Below, one piece after another: positions 1 through 9,044 of a stretch of DNA of 64,000 bases. Position 1 is the first letter of the stretch. Every line of letters starts with the position of its first letter. A model generated the notes under the pieces. The model was not told the origin of the DNA and did not search any database. It saw only the letters and a list, made by a program, of their open reading frames with translations. Origin of the DNA: Chryseobacterium camelliae (GTDB lineage Bacteria > Bacteroidota > Bacteroidia > Flavobacteriales > Weeksellaceae). The DNA is taken from contig NZ_CP115859.1 of NCBI RefSeq assembly GCF_027920545.1, positions 1,661,001-1,725,000 of the forward strand, given 5' to 3'. A program made the position numbers and the translations under genes.

Positions 1-787
1 TAAAAGAATTATCAAAACAAGCAATCTCTGAAAACGGATGATAGTAAGTTTCTAATTTTTTTTCTTTTTTCAGATTCAAACACAAATCTGCTTCTGCAAA
101 ATATAATGAAGAAAAAGTTTCGTTCAGTAAATTTAAATCTCCGTTTTTATTGATTTTATGAAATAACAGACTTCCTGCACAAAAGTTTACTTTTCTTAAA
201 AAATTAAATTGAGGCGTATCAATTGCTTCAGATTTACCTAATTCTATAATTTCTGCGTTTTTAAAAACTAAATTTCCGGCTTCGATTACGGTATTTTCCA
301 GTGAAATCATTTTAGAACCTACTGCACCTGCATTTTCTTTGACTTTAAAAACCTCCATTAAACTTGACAAATAATTTTCCTGAACCAAGGTATGAGAGTC
401 TAAAAGATAAATAAATTTTCCTTTTGCCTTTTCAATAGAAAGATTTACAGTTTGAGTTAAACCATTGCTTTCCTTATTACTGAGCAGGCTTATTCCTTTT
501 ATCTTTTCTAAATATTGCTGGGCTTCAACGTTTTTTTCATTAATAACAATAATTTCTTTGGAAATGTTTTGATCATATTTTTCAATAGCATAAAGACAAT
601 TGAGAATCATTTTCAAATCATTAATACTATGAATAATAATTGAAACTTCAGGATTGGTTTGTGTAGGAATATTAAATGGATGACTTTTAAAAAAATCAAG
701 ATTCAGAAGATCGACCGATACCCTTCTTCTATTTTTGATAAAGCGATAGTCCTTGATTTTATTTTTAAAAAACCTTTTAATTCCCAT
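1..787 (-). CDS. Family 2 glycosyltransferase, 3' end cut off by window edge
   Basis: Read on the minus strand, an open frame starts at the ATG at 787 (MGIKRFFKN) and stays open to base 1, giving about 262 residues without a stop. After a basic N-terminus of about 45 residues it shows a GT-A nucleotide-sugar fold start (PEVSIIIHSIND), followed by an SNKESNGLTQTVNLSIEKAK stretch and FIYLLDSHTLV, which stands where family 2 enzymes carry the DxD region. Conserved CAGSLLFHK and EADLCLNLKK segments follow. It probably transfers a sugar to a surface polysaccharide on the cytoplasmic face of the membrane. It is divergent from the next glycosyltransferase across 96 bases. Donor and acceptor cannot be read from sequence. 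Confidence 0.8.
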   Translation of the reverse strand, partial: MGIKRFFKNKIKDYRFIKNRRRVSVDLLNLDFFKSHPFNIPTQTNPEVSIIIHSINDLKMILNCLYAIEKYDQNISKEIIVINEKNVEAQQYLEKIKGISLLSNKESNGLTQTVNLSIEKAKGKFIYLLDSHTLVQENYLSSLMEVFKVKENAGAVGSKMISLENTVIEAGNLVFKNAEIIELGKSEAIDTPQFNFLRKVNFCAGSLLFHKINKNGDLNLLNETFSSLYFAEADLCLNLKKEKKLETYYHPFSEIACFDNSF

Positions 788-883
788 TTTAAATTTATTA
801 TTTTGTCTAAGTTTTTTGCGAGAACGAATTTAAGCATTTATTTCCTCAACTTTCAAAAGACTCTCACCTAAACAAAATCATCA

Positions 884-2035
884 ATGAATTTTTCTAATAA
901 AAACTTATTATTTTTCTTTCCTGAAAGTCCTTTCTCCAAAAGAGCCGGGAATGTTTTGCGTACCTACACCAATCTTAAACAATTGAAATCAGTAGGTTTA
1001 AGCATTGATCTTGTGGGTGTAGAAGATTATTACAAAAGTTTTGGAGATACTGTTGAAAGTATTGATTTTGCAATTATTAATGATGTTTTTGTTCTGAAAA
1101 CCAAACCACCAAAGAAAAAACTGACCTTTGAGTATTGGAAATATAAAATTCAGAAAAAATTTAATAAACAACATTCAAATCAATATCTCACTCAATATCT
1201 GAAAGATAATTTCACGGCTATTCTTGATAAAAAAAAGTACGATTATATTTTTATCAATTATGAATTCTGGACAGATCTCATCCGTGATCAGGATTTAAAA
1301 GGAGCGAAAACAATTGTTGATACTCACGACTGGATTACTTTGAATGAGTTTTACAACAACAAAAACTTAGATTTAGGCACAAGATTTGGTGAAGAAATTA
1401 AGAATCTTTCATTTTACGATAAAGTGGTTACCATTTCGCAGGATGAATATTTTATTTTCAAAAGTTTTCTTGGAGACAAGGTAATTAACATTCCGCCAAG
1501 TTTTCCCGAAAATTTCGAAGATACAAATACCGAAAAAAAATATGATCTTATATTTGTAGGCAGCGACAATCCTTTCAATGTATTATCTATCAACTGGTTT
1601 GTAGAAAGAGTTTTGCCTCTTCTTTCCAAAGAAATAAAAATTTGTATTATTGGAAGAATCTGTAAGCATGTTCCGGATCATGAAAGTATTGAAAAAGTAT
1701 TTTTTACAGACAATTTAGAGACATATTATCAGGCATCCAAAATTGCAATCTGCCCAATGCTGAAAGGAACCGGCATAAAAATTAAAGTCGTGGAGGCAAT
1801 GTCTTACGGATTACCGATTGTAGGAACCGAAAAAGCGGTTGACGGTTTTTCAGACAAAAAAAATAACGGCTGTAGGGTAAGTGATAACGAAATCATATTT
1901 GCCGATATAATCAAAAATCTTTTAAACAATCCATCAGATTACGAGAGACAAAAACAGGAAGCCATCCACTTTTTCAAGAATAATTTTTCAGAAAAAAAAT
2001 CGGTTGAGCTTTGGGAAAAAACTTTAATTTTTTAA
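884..2035 (+). CDS. Glycosyltransferase, GT-B fold (family 4/group 1 type)
   Basis: 383 residues. The N-terminal half is an acceptor-side Rossmann-like domain. The C-terminal half has the recognisable GT4 nucleotide-sugar site, with IFVGSDNPFNV, then a KGTGIKIKVVEAMSYGLP segment around residues 300-320, where the Glu of VVEAMSYG is the usual donor-binding residue. There is no signal peptide, so it acts in the cytoplasm. It is first in a tightly packed plus-strand set of three genes, consistent with one polysaccharide biosynthesis operon. The family is clear; the sugar donor is not. Confidence 0.85.
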   Translation: MNFSNKNLLFFFPESPFSKRAGNVLRTYTNLKQLKSVGLSIDLVGVEDYYKSFGDTVESIDFAIINDVFVLKTKPPKKKLTFEYWKYKIQKKFNKQHSNQYLTQYLKDNFTAILDKKKYDYIFINYEFWTDLIRDQDLKGAKTIVDTHDWITLNEFYNNKNLDLGTRFGEEIKNLSFYDKVVTISQDEYFIFKSFLGDKVINIPPSFPENFEDTNTEKKYDLIFVGSDNPFNVLSINWFVERVLPLLSKEIKICIIGRICKHVPDHESIEKVFFTDNLETYYQASKIAICPMLKGTGIKIKVVEAMSYGLPIVGTEKAVDGFSDKKNNGCRVSDNEIIFADIIKNLLNNPSDYERQKQEAIHFFKNNFSEKKSVELWEKTLIF

Positions 2036-2043
2036 ATGACATT

Positions 2044-2859
2044 ATGCATTCACTTATTTTATTCATTAAAACATATAAACCCGATTTTGAAAGGGTACAA
2101 AAACTTCTTGCGTCCATAGAAAAACATAACAAAGAAAACATCCCGGTTCTTATATCTGTGAATGACAATGATTTTGATTTTTTTAAAAATAATATTGCAG
2201 ATTATAACGTTATTAAGGATTCAGACATTTTTGAAGCCGACAGTTCGGATGGATGGAGATACCAACAAATCATAAAAGCACACGTTTATAAATTAAATAT
2301 CTGCAAAAATTATTTGTGTATTGATTCTGATTCAGAATTCATCCGAGATTTTTATTATTCAGACTTTCTGTATGATGAAAATACGCCTTACACGATAATG
2401 CATGAGTCTAAACCATTTTTGGAAACCATGGAAAACATTGGATTAGACTCTGAAAACATTTTCTTTAAAGAGGCATTACGAGCCACTCGCCCATTGTTTG
2501 AAAATAAAGGAAAAGAATGGGATTACGGCCCATCTCCATATCTTTGGAGCTGTAAGGTTTGGGAACATTTTGTAGAAGTTTATTTAAAAAATGAAAATAA
2601 AACTTTTTTAGATTTCTTCCAGCAAATAGATAAGGTTACTCCACCATCAGAATGTGTGATATACGGCGAATATCTTCTTAAAACCAAACTTATAGATCTG
2701 TATCCTATAGAAGGTTTTTTTAAAGTATATCATTATGAAAAACAATATCAGATTGAAAAAAAATTCCATGATATTGAGAAATTTAAAAAAGTATATTTAG
2801 GTGTCATCTTCCAGAGTAATTGGCAGATAAAAAAGAAAAAATTCCTATTGTTTAAATGA
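2044..2859 (+). CDS. DUF6492-like protein, putative glycosyltransferase-type enzyme
   Basis: I chose the ATG at 2044 (MHSLILFIKTYKPDFE). A TTG at 2011 would extend the frame but overlaps the preceding gene and adds residues unlike the family start. The 271-residue protein begins like a GT-A fold and carries a CIDSDSEFI segment (DxD-like acidic motif), as in nucleotide-sugar transferases. To my knowledge such proteins are filed as DUF6492 and occur in polysaccharide loci; I could not check the assignment. It overlaps the next gene by four bases (ATGA), indicating translational coupling. Substrate unknown. Confidence 0.7.
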   Translation: MHSLILFIKTYKPDFERVQKLLASIEKHNKENIPVLISVNDNDFDFFKNNIADYNVIKDSDIFEADSSDGWRYQQIIKAHVYKLNICKNYLCIDSDSEFIRDFYYSDFLYDENTPYTIMHESKPFLETMENIGLDSENIFFKEALRATRPLFENKGKEWDYGPSPYLWSCKVWEHFVEVYLKNENKTFLDFFQQIDKVTPPSECVIYGEYLLKTKLIDLYPIEGFFKVYHYEKQYQIEKKFHDIEKFKKVYLGVIFQSNWQIKKKKFLLFK

Positions 2860-3755
2860 AAATATCAATAGTAACAGCATATTACAACCGAAAAAAACTC
2901 TTTGACAATACTCTTTTGAGTATTTCAAAACAAATTGAAAATCACAGATTAGACATTGAAGTAATTGCTGTAGATGACGGGAGTGATGAAGATGAAAGAT
3001 TAGAGGATCTTATCAATAAGTATCCGTTTTTAAAAATAATCCGATTAGAAAAAAAAGATAAATGGTACTCTAATTCCTGTATTCCTTTTAATATAGGGTT
3101 CAAAGAGGCAAAAGGAGATATTATCATATTACAAAATCCAGAATGTACTCATTATGGTGATGTTTTAAAGTATACGCTAGAAAACATCAACCATGAAAAT
3201 TATATAAGCTTTGCCTGTTTTTCTCTTGGTGCAGAGAGTACAAATAATATTGAAATATTCCTGAAAGACTCTGAAAAGCTGAAAGATTTAATGCAAAAAA
3301 ACAGTGTAGGATATATCGGTGACGGGCTAGATTGTTGGTACAATCACCCTGTTATAAATCCGACAGGATATCATTTCTGCGCTGCGATAACAAAAGAAAA
3401 TCTGTACGACTTGGGAGGGTTTGACGAAAGGTTTGCAAAAGGTATTGCATTTGATGATAACGAGTTTTTATATCGAGTACATTTAAAAGGTCTTGATGTA
3501 CAAATTGTAGAAGAACCTATTGTTCTTCACCAAAATCATTATTCTAAAATATCTTATACTACAGATAAAAATCTTTTAGATGATAAAACCTATCAACAAA
3601 GATTAAAATTAGCCGAAAAAAACCGCATCTTATTTGAGCTGGTTACAAAATCTCAAAAACCATGGCGGGTTAATTACTTTTGTGAAAACGAAGAGCACAA
3701 GACTGAAAAAAAATTCTTAGAAAAAATAAAAATTAAACTCAAGAAGCTTTTTTAA
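2856..3755 (+). CDS. Family 2 glycosyltransferase
   Basis: 299 residues. The canonical family 2 opening is present (MKISIVTAYYNRKKLF, then IEVIAVDDGSDEDE), followed by an ILQNPECTHYGDV segment in the DxD position and a GGFDERFAKGIAFDDNEFLYR segment typical of the catalytic acid region (ED/DD motif). The C-terminus is basic, perhaps membrane-apposed. It is the last gene of the polysaccharide cluster, coupled by a four-base overlap to the preceding gene and followed by a hairpin at 3818-3839. Specific donor and acceptor unknown. Confidence 0.85.
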   Translation: MKISIVTAYYNRKKLFDNTLLSISKQIENHRLDIEVIAVDDGSDEDERLEDLINKYPFLKIIRLEKKDKWYSNSCIPFNIGFKEAKGDIIILQNPECTHYGDVLKYTLENINHENYISFACFSLGAESTNNIEIFLKDSEKLKDLMQKNSVGYIGDGLDCWYNHPVINPTGYHFCAAITKENLYDLGGFDERFAKGIAFDDNEFLYRVHLKGLDVQIVEEPIVLHQNHYSKISYTTDKNLLDDKTYQQRLKLAEKNRILFELVTKSQKPWRVNYFCENEEHKTEKKFLEKIKIKLKKLF

Positions 3756-3817
3756 GCTTCAGCCAAATAAGAACCGGCTAAAGTTTAACAAACAGTACGT
3801 TCAATTATAAAAAAAAT

Positions 3818-3839
3818 TCCCTGTATTCTAATACAGGGA
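3818..3839 (+). terminator. Rho-independent-type terminator after glycosyltransferase cluster
   Basis: A perfect nine-base inverted repeat (TCCCTGTAT / ATACAGGGA) with a four-base loop, flanked by A-rich and T/A-rich sequence. It lies 62 bases past the stop of the last glycosyltransferase. Confidence 0.7.
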
Positions 3840-3908
3840 TTATAAAAAATACGGAAGGATTATTTTTTTATCGACATGCTGATATATTATTTAGAAAGGC
3901 AGCATCAT

Positions 3909-4067
3909 TTATTCCAGAGGGTAATTTCCGTTAGCTATTACATTAATAGTGAGAACTCCAATCCGCAGGGAATTTACTAACTCTCCATATTCTGTATTAT
4001 TATCGGGTACAACAGGTACATTTTCCGCAAATAATCTTTCTTCCTCTTGAGAAACAGGAACATACAA
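3909..4067 (-). pseudogene. Short orphan reading frame, possible gene remnant
   Basis: In the 388-base gap between the glycosyltransferase cluster and the cupin gene, the minus strand reads about 52 codons ending at 3909 (VPVSQEEERLFAENVPV ... ANGNYPLE). Composition looks coding, but there is no ATG in frame; a TTG at 4067 is the only candidate start and a TGA lies a little further upstream. It may be the tail of a decayed gene or a very small protein. I do not recognise it. Apart from this and the terminator, I see nothing in the gap. Confidence 0.25.
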
Positions 4068-4143
4068 AAAACATAAGCAAAAACGACAAAAGCTTCAACC
4101 CTGTCAATATAATATAACGAAGCTTCCTTAGTATATTGTATTT

Positions 4144-4488
4144 TTATGCTCTGTCATACTCATCCTCAATTCTCACGATATCATCCTCACCAAAATAAGT
4201 ACCGGTCTGCACCTCTATGAAAACAACAGGTTTATCAGAAAGATTCATCATTCTATGCTTTGCTCCCAGCGGAATAAAAATGCTCTCACCATATTTCAGG
4301 TTAATCTCTTTATCGTCTAAGACTATCGTAGCATCCCCTTCAATAATCGTCCATTGCTCTTGTCTTTTATGATGATATTGATAAGATAGTTTTTGCCCGG
4401 GATTTACTTCGATTCTTTTTAATTTGTAATTCGGCTCATCCGCTAATACAAAATATTTTCCCCAAGGTCTTTCGCCAATTTCTAACAT
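4144..4488 (-). CDS. Cupin protein, type II mannose-6-phosphate isomerase C-terminal family
   Basis: 114 residues forming a single cupin barrel that matches the isomerase domain at the end of ManC/AlgA-type enzymes (PF01050 type). Visible features are ERPWGKYFVL at the start, the metal-site segment QKLSYQYHHKRQEQW, a GDATIVLDD turn and FIPLGAKHRMMN. In bifunctional enzymes this domain interconverts fructose-6-phosphate and mannose-6-phosphate for GDP-mannose synthesis. Here it stands alone without the nucleotidyltransferase half. Its position beside the glycosyltransferases suggests a role in sugar supply, but stand-alone cupins of this type are often uncharacterised. Confidence 0.75.
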   Translation of the reverse strand: MLEIGERPWGKYFVLADEPNYKLKRIEVNPGQKLSYQYHHKRQEQWTIIEGDATIVLDDKEINLKYGESIFIPLGAKHRMMNLSDKPVVFIEVQTGTYFGEDDIVRIEDEYDRA

Positions 4489-4511
4489 AGTTTAAGAATT
4501 CATTATTGATA

Positions 4512-4542
4512 CAAAAATAGAAATTATGATTGATGGAAACAA
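4512..4542 (-). promoter_or_regulatory. Promoter of the cupin gene
   Basis: On the minus strand a TATTTTTG box (4512-4519) matches the Bacteroidota -7 consensus TAnnTTTG. A TTG lies 20 bases upstream of it (4540-4542), near the usual -33 position. The box is 23 bases from the start codon. Confidence 0.5.
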
Positions 4543-4581
4543 CCAATTTATAAAAAGCTTATTCAAACACATAAAATTGAG

Positions 4582-4589
4582 TAAATTTG
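4582..4589 (+). promoter_or_regulatory. -7 box of the gltX promoter
   Basis: TAAATTTG fits TAnnTTTG and ends 19 bases before the gltX ATG. No convincing -33 TTG is visible at the normal distance. Confidence 0.45.
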
Positions 4590-4608
4590 CACCAAAATTT
4601 TAATTGAA

Positions 4609-6114
4609 ATGGAGAAAGTAAGAGTACGTTTTGCTCCAAGTCCGACAGGACCTTTGCATTTAGGAGGCGTAAGAACGGCATTATATGATTACCTTTTTGC
4701 TAAAAATCAAGGTGGTGAATTTGTCTTAAGAATTGAAGATACAGATACCGCAAGATACGTGGAAGGAGCAGAGGAATACATCGAAGAAGCACTTGAATGG
4801 TGCGGAATCATTGCTGACGAAAGCCCTAAAAAAGGAGGAAAGTTTGCTCCGTACAGACAATCTGAAAGAAGAGATATTTACGACAGATATACCGAGCAAA
4901 TCTTAAAAACTGATTATGCTTACATCGCTTTTGATACAGCGGAAGAGCTAGATGCCATTCGTGCGGAATACGAAGCAAAAGGTGATGTTTTCTCTTATGA
5001 CAATAAAACAAGAAACCGTTTAAGAAACAGCCTTGCACTTTCTGAAGAAGAAGTTCAAAAATTACTGGATGAAAAAACTCCGTATGTGGTAAGATTCAAA
5101 ATGCCTGTTGACAGAACATTGAATCTTGAAGACATTATCCGAGGCAAATCATCTGTAAACACCAATACGCTGGACGATAAAGTTTTGGTAAAAAACGACG
5201 GAATGCCGACTTACCATTTTGCCAACATCATCGATGATCATGAAATGGAAATTTCTCACGTGATCCGTGGCGAAGAATGGCTGCCTTCTTTAGGCTTACA
5301 TACTTTATTATATGAAGCAATGGGTTGGGAAGCACCTCAGTTTGCACATCTTTCGTTGATTTTAAAACCGGAAGGAAAAGGAAAATTGAGTAAAAGAGAC
5401 GGTGACAAATTCGGATTTCCGGTTTTTCCATTAAATTTCACAGATCCTGCAACAGAAAATGTTTCTAAAGGTTACAGAGAAAGCGGATATCTTCCTGAAG
5501 CGTTTATCAATATGGTTGCCCTTCTAGGCTGGTCTCCTGCAGATGATAAAGAAATTTTATCTCTTGATGAGATGGCAAAAGAATTTGATTTAAATAAAGT
5601 TCACAAAGCCGGAGCAAGATTCAGTAAAGAAAAAGCAGAATGGTTCAATCATCAATATATTCAGAAAACATCTGATGAAGCATTATTGAATATGCTGAAA
5701 AATTCAAATCCGAACATTACTCTCTCTGATGAAAAATTATTAAAAGTGATTCATCTGATGAAAGAAAGAGCAACTTTTCCGAAAGACATCTACGAAAACG
5801 GAAAGTTCTTCTTCGAAGCTCCAACTTCTTATGATGAGAAAGCATCTAAAAAAGCATGGAACGATGAAACTTCTGCAATTTTAGGAGAATTGGCTTCAAA
5901 TTTAGAAGGAGCAGACTTCAATGCTGAAAATCTAAAGCAGGTTGTTCACGATTTCGCAGAAAATAAAGGTTTAGGAATGGGTAAAGTAATGATGCCGTTG
6001 CGTTTATCGTTAGTAGGAGAACTGAAAGGCCCTGATGTTCCTGACATCATGGAACTTCTTGGAAAAGAGGAAACTATCTCCAGAATAAGCAATGCTATAA
6101 ATAATTTTAAATAA
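4609..6114 (+). CDS. gltX: Glutamate--tRNA ligase
   Basis: 501 residues, normal for a bacterial GluRS. It charges tRNA-Glu with glutamate in the cytoplasm. The class I signature is visible as [14 protein letters not shown] at residues 6-19 (HIGH-type motif), followed by [11 protein letters not shown]. The KMSKS-type loop is [11 protein letters not shown] near residue 265. The C-terminal half is the helical anticodon-binding region. The start is the first ATG, directly after a good -7 box. accA follows 49 bases later on the same strand, so they may be cotranscribed. Confidence 0.97.
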   Translation: MEKVRVRFAPSPTGPLHLGGVRTALYDYLFAKNQGGEFVLRIEDTDTARYVEGAEEYIEEALEWCGIIADESPKKGGKFAPYRQSERRDIYDRYTEQILKTDYAYIAFDTAEELDAIRAEYEAKGDVFSYDNKTRNRLRNSLALSEEEVQKLLDEKTPYVVRFKMPVDRTLNLEDIIRGKSSVNTNTLDDKVLVKNDGMPTYHFANIIDDHEMEISHVIRGEEWLPSLGLHTLLYEAMGWEAPQFAHLSLILKPEGKGKLSKRDGDKFGFPVFPLNFTDPATENVSKGYRESGYLPEAFINMVALLGWSPADDKEILSLDEMAKEFDLNKVHKAGARFSKEKAEWFNHQYIQKTSDEALLNMLKNSNPNITLSDEKLLKVIHLMKERATFPKDIYENGKFFFEAPTSYDEKASKKAWNDETSAILGELASNLEGADFNAENLKQVVHDFAENKGLGMGKVMMPLRLSLVGELKGPDVPDIMELLGKEETISRISNAINNFK

Positions 6115-6163
6115 AATTACCATAATTTTTCATACATTTGAAAGATTTAATTTACTTCAAGAA

Positions 6164-7120
6164 ATGGAATATTTAAGTTTCGAACTTCCTATAAAAGAAT
6201 TAATGGATCAATATCAGACTTGTTCTTTGGTAGGAGAAGAAAGTGGTGTTGATGTAAAATTAGCATGCAGCCAGATAGAGGATAAGATTTTAGAAAAGAA
6301 AAAAGAAATCTATGGAAATCTTACTCCTTGGCAGAGAGTACAACTTTCTCGTCATCCGGATCGTCCTTATGCATTGGACTATATCAACGGGATGGCAGAC
6401 AAAGGCAGTTTTTTAGAACTTCACGGTGATAGAAATTTTGCGGATGATCCTGCAATGGTGGGTGGTATAATCACTCTTGACGGCCAAAGGGTAATGGTGA
6501 TCGGTACTCAGAAAGGCAGAACAACTAAGGAAAGACAATACAGAAGATTCGGAATGCCGAATCCTGAAGGATATAGAAAGGCTTTAAGATTGATGAAGCT
6601 TGCTGAAAAATTCCAAATCCCTGTAGTAACTTTAGTAGATACACCGGGAGCTTACCCAGGATTAGAAGCTGAAGAAAGAGGACAAGGTGAAGCCATTGCA
6701 AGAAATATCTTCGAAATGGTACAGCTTAAAACTCCAATCTTCACTTATATCATTGGTGAAGGAGCAAGTGGTGGTGCATTAGGAATTGGTGTTGGAAACA
6801 AAGTTTACATGTTGGAAAACACTTGGTATACAGTAATTGCACCGGAAAGCTGCTCTTCAATTCTTTGGAGAAACTGGGATCACAAAGAAGATGCAGCCAA
6901 CGCTCTGAACCTTACTCCAAAAGATGCCTTAAGAGAGAAATTCATTGACGGTATTATTGAAGAACCTCTTGGGGGAGCACATTACGATGCAGAAACGACT
7001 TTCTTAAACTTGAAAAATTCGATTTTACAGAACATCAAAGCGTTTTCAAAATTCACAGGACAGGAACTTGAAACCCAAAGACAAGACAAGTTCATTGCAA
7101 TGGGACAATTCAAAGGATAA
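6164..7120 (+). CDS. accA: Acetyl-CoA carboxylase carboxyltransferase subunit alpha
   Basis: 318 residues, the usual length. With AccD it forms the carboxyltransferase that moves carboxyl from biotin-BCCP to acetyl-CoA, giving malonyl-CoA for fatty acid synthesis. Diagnostic segments are [48 protein letters not shown] and [15 protein letters not shown], which line the CoA and biotin sites of the crotonase fold, then [11 protein letters not shown]. It follows gltX on the same strand and ends in a strong hairpin. Confidence 0.97.
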   Translation: MEYLSFELPIKELMDQYQTCSLVGEESGVDVKLACSQIEDKILEKKKEIYGNLTPWQRVQLSRHPDRPYALDYINGMADKGSFLELHGDRNFADDPAMVGGIITLDGQRVMVIGTQKGRTTKERQYRRFGMPNPEGYRKALRLMKLAEKFQIPVVTLVDTPGAYPGLEAEERGQGEAIARNIFEMVQLKTPIFTYIIGEGASGGALGIGVGNKVYMLENTWYTVIAPESCSSILWRNWDHKEDAANALNLTPKDALREKFIDGIIEEPLGGAHYDAETTFLNLKNSILQNIKAFSKFTGQELETQRQDKFIAMGQFKG

Positions 7121-7125
7121 AATAC

Positions 7126-7157
7126 AAAAAGGTTAAGAAAATTTCTTAACCTTTTTT
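7126..7157 (+). terminator. Terminator after accA
   Basis: Inverted repeat AAGGTTAAG / CTTAACCTT with flanking A and T runs, starting a few bases after the accA stop. Its symmetry means it could also serve the convergent minus-strand gene ending at 7184. Confidence 0.8.
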
Positions 7158-7183
7158 ATTATTTAATTATTTCAATCATCTAT

Positions 7184-7879
7184 TTACTCTGCTACATTTA
7201 ATGCAATCTCAATATCTTTCTCTATTTTCTTAGAGGTAGTATATGGCGAATCACATACTTTTGTAGACAACTGATAATCGCCCTTGTCTACCATTACATA
7301 ATTTTCACTTCTTGCAGGAATGATTAAATTATAGTTTTTCTTACCGCTTATTTTCATCTCCATATTACATTTCGATTTATTTATAACATTCACATATGCT
7401 TCTTTACCACTAATGTCACTATTAAAAAGATGGGTCAATAAAGCCGCTGTTTTCTTTCCGTGTTCGTCTGGTCCTGATTTTTTACTTGTTCCGCCTACAC
7501 TGGCATAATTCACAGTTCTCGCAGGAACCGCTGATTTAAGACTTGTGTTGGAAGCTAAAGGTTTACTGAAATTATCTGCTTTAGGGGCAACCTTATCTTT
7601 TCCTACAGAAGCCATCATAGGCTTAGATTCGGAAGCTGAAGGAGTAGCCATAATAATATCCAATAGCTTTTTCTTAAAATGATCGGTTTTAGGGTGATTA
7701 GGGTTCTGTTTCAGAAAACCAGCAACCACCCTCGCTTCACTGCTCGTTTCGGCATCGGTTTCCGTATAGATAATTGCCGTTTCTTTTTCCACAACCGCTT
7801 TAGCCTTTACCTTTTTCTTCTTTTGAGAAAAACCTAAAGAAAAAACGCATAAGAGTATAAGAAGAAATATCTTTTTCAT
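7184..7879 (-). CDS. Secreted protein with a C-terminal domain shared by two nearby proteins
   Basis: 231 residues with a signal peptide (MKKIFLLILLCVFSLGFSQ), then a Lys-rich stretch and a low-complexity middle. The last 90 residues (from about HGKKTAALLTHLFN) recur in the proteins at 26019-26795 and 27625-28071. Shared features are an L..LF(N/D) helix, an IxNKSxCN-type strand with one Cys, an L(I/V)IPA.. segment and a VCxSxY-type second Cys near the end. The two conserved Cys suggest a disulfide. I believe this family is listed as DUF6759 but cannot verify it. Function unknown; probably periplasmic or cell-surface. It is divergent from tsf. Confidence 0.7.
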   Translation of the reverse strand: MKKIFLLILLCVFSLGFSQKKKKVKAKAVVEKETAIIYTETDAETSSEARVVAGFLKQNPNHPKTDHFKKKLLDIIMATPSASESKPMMASVGKDKVAPKADNFSKPLASNTSLKSAVPARTVNYASVGGTSKKSGPDEHGKKTAALLTHLFNSDISGKEAYVNVINKSKCNMEMKISGKKNYNLIIPARSENYVMVDKGDYQLSTKVCDSPYTTSKKIEKDIEIALNVAE

Positions 7880-7955
7880 TAACTGAATATTTAAAAAATT
7901 ATTAAATAATTATAATAACGTGAAAAGTCATTTTTTAGTTTATCATTAAAATCAT

Positions 7956-7963
7956 TATCTTTG
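7956..7963 (+). promoter_or_regulatory. -7 box of the tsf promoter
   Basis: TATCTTTG matches TAnnTTTG and lies 60 bases before the tsf start. It suggests tsf is transcribed alone here rather than by readthrough from rpsB, as is usual where the two are adjacent. Confidence 0.5.
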
Positions 7964-8023
7964 CACTGCTCAAAAATAAACTAAAATTTAATACTAATCT
8001 AAAATAAAAAAATAATAGATATT

Positions 8024-8848
8024 ATGTCTTATACACCAGCTGCTGCAGACGTAGCAAAATTGAGAAACCAAACAGGTGCAGGTATGATGGACTGCAAAAA
8101 AGCTTTAGTAGAAGCTGAAGGAGATTTCGAAAAAGCGGTAGATATCCTTAGAAAAAAAGGACAGAAAGTTGCTGCTAACAGAGCTGACAGAGAGTCTACT
8201 GAAGGTGCAGTAATCGCAAGAGTAAACGAAGATAACACTTTAGGTGCTATTATCTCTTTGAACTGTGAGACTGACTTCGTTGGTAAAAATGAAGCTTTCA
8301 TCGAGCTAGCTTACGAATTAGCTGAAATGGCAATCTTTGCTGCTACTAAAGAAGAATTATTGGCTACAGATTTCCACGGAATGACTGTTGCTGATAAACT
8401 AATTGAGCAGACAGGTGTTATCGGTGAAAAAATTGAAATCGGTACGTTCGAAAGAATCCAAGGTCCTTTCTTAGGAGCTTACATTCACGCTGGAAACAAA
8501 ATTGCTGCTATCACTTCTCTTTCTGCAAAAGTAGACGGAGCTGATGAAGTTGCTAAAGCTGTTTCTATGCAGGCTGCTGCTATGAACCCGATCGCTCTTG
8601 ACGAAACTTCTGTTTCTCAGGAAACTATCGATAAAGAATTAGAAATCGAAAGACACAAGCTTGTTGAAGAAGGTAAGCCTGCAAATATTATCGACAATAT
8701 CTTGAAAGGGAAAATGCAGAGATTCTACAAAGACAACACTTTGGTACACCAGGATTTCATTAAAGACAGCTCTATGTCAGTTTCTGATTATGTAAAATCT
8801 GTAAACGCAGATCTAAAAGTAACAGGATTTATCAGAGTAAGTTTATAA
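8024..8848 (+). CDS. tsf: Translation elongation factor Ts
   Basis: 274 residues. EF-Ts is the nucleotide exchange factor that releases GDP from EF-Tu. The N-terminal UBA-like domain reads VAKLRNQTGAGMMDCKKAL. The core signature NCETDFVGKNEAF, which contacts EF-Tu, is intact, and the C-terminal QDFIKDSSMSVSDYVK segment is typical. It normally sits directly downstream of rpsB; here rpsB is 20 kb away on the other strand and tsf has its own promoter and terminator. Confidence 0.97.
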   Translation: MSYTPAAADVAKLRNQTGAGMMDCKKALVEAEGDFEKAVDILRKKGQKVAANRADRESTEGAVIARVNEDNTLGAIISLNCETDFVGKNEAFIELAYELAEMAIFAATKEELLATDFHGMTVADKLIEQTGVIGEKIEIGTFERIQGPFLGAYIHAGNKIAAITSLSAKVDGADEVAKAVSMQAAAMNPIALDETSVSQETIDKELEIERHKLVEEGKPANIIDNILKGKMQRFYKDNTLVHQDFIKDSSMSVSDYVKSVNADLKVTGFIRVSL

Positions 8849-8872
8849 TTTACCCTTTACATTTTAAATATT

Positions 8873-8902
8873 ATCCCGGTGAAGTTTTTCATCGGGATTT
8901 TT
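8873..8902 (+). terminator. Terminator after tsf
   Basis: Stem ATCCCGGTGAA / TTCATCGGGAT (one G-T pair) with a short loop, followed by a run of six T. Confidence 0.85.
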
Positions 8903-9018
8903 TCACTTCACAATTATTAGATTGTATAGATTATTAAAAAATCATTAAATATTCAATAATATCAATCATCATACGAATAACGCTTTAAATTTTATGTAAA
9001 AAATTGATTTTTAATACT

Positions 9019-9026
9019 TACATTTA
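9019..9026 (+). promoter_or_regulatory. Weak -7 box before array copy 1
   Basis: TACATTTA differs from TAnnTTTG only in the last base. It lies 18 bases before the copy 1 ATG, close to the spacing seen for copies 2-5. Copy 1 may therefore be expressed differently from the others. Confidence 0.3.
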
Positions 9027-9044
9027 CATCCCTTATTGAAAAAC

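Noticed and set aside
659..871. 70-codon plus-strand open frame opposite the first glycosyltransferase
   Set aside because: The minus strand there encodes the N-terminus of a clear glycosyltransferase and the divergent promoter region; the frame is a shadow.
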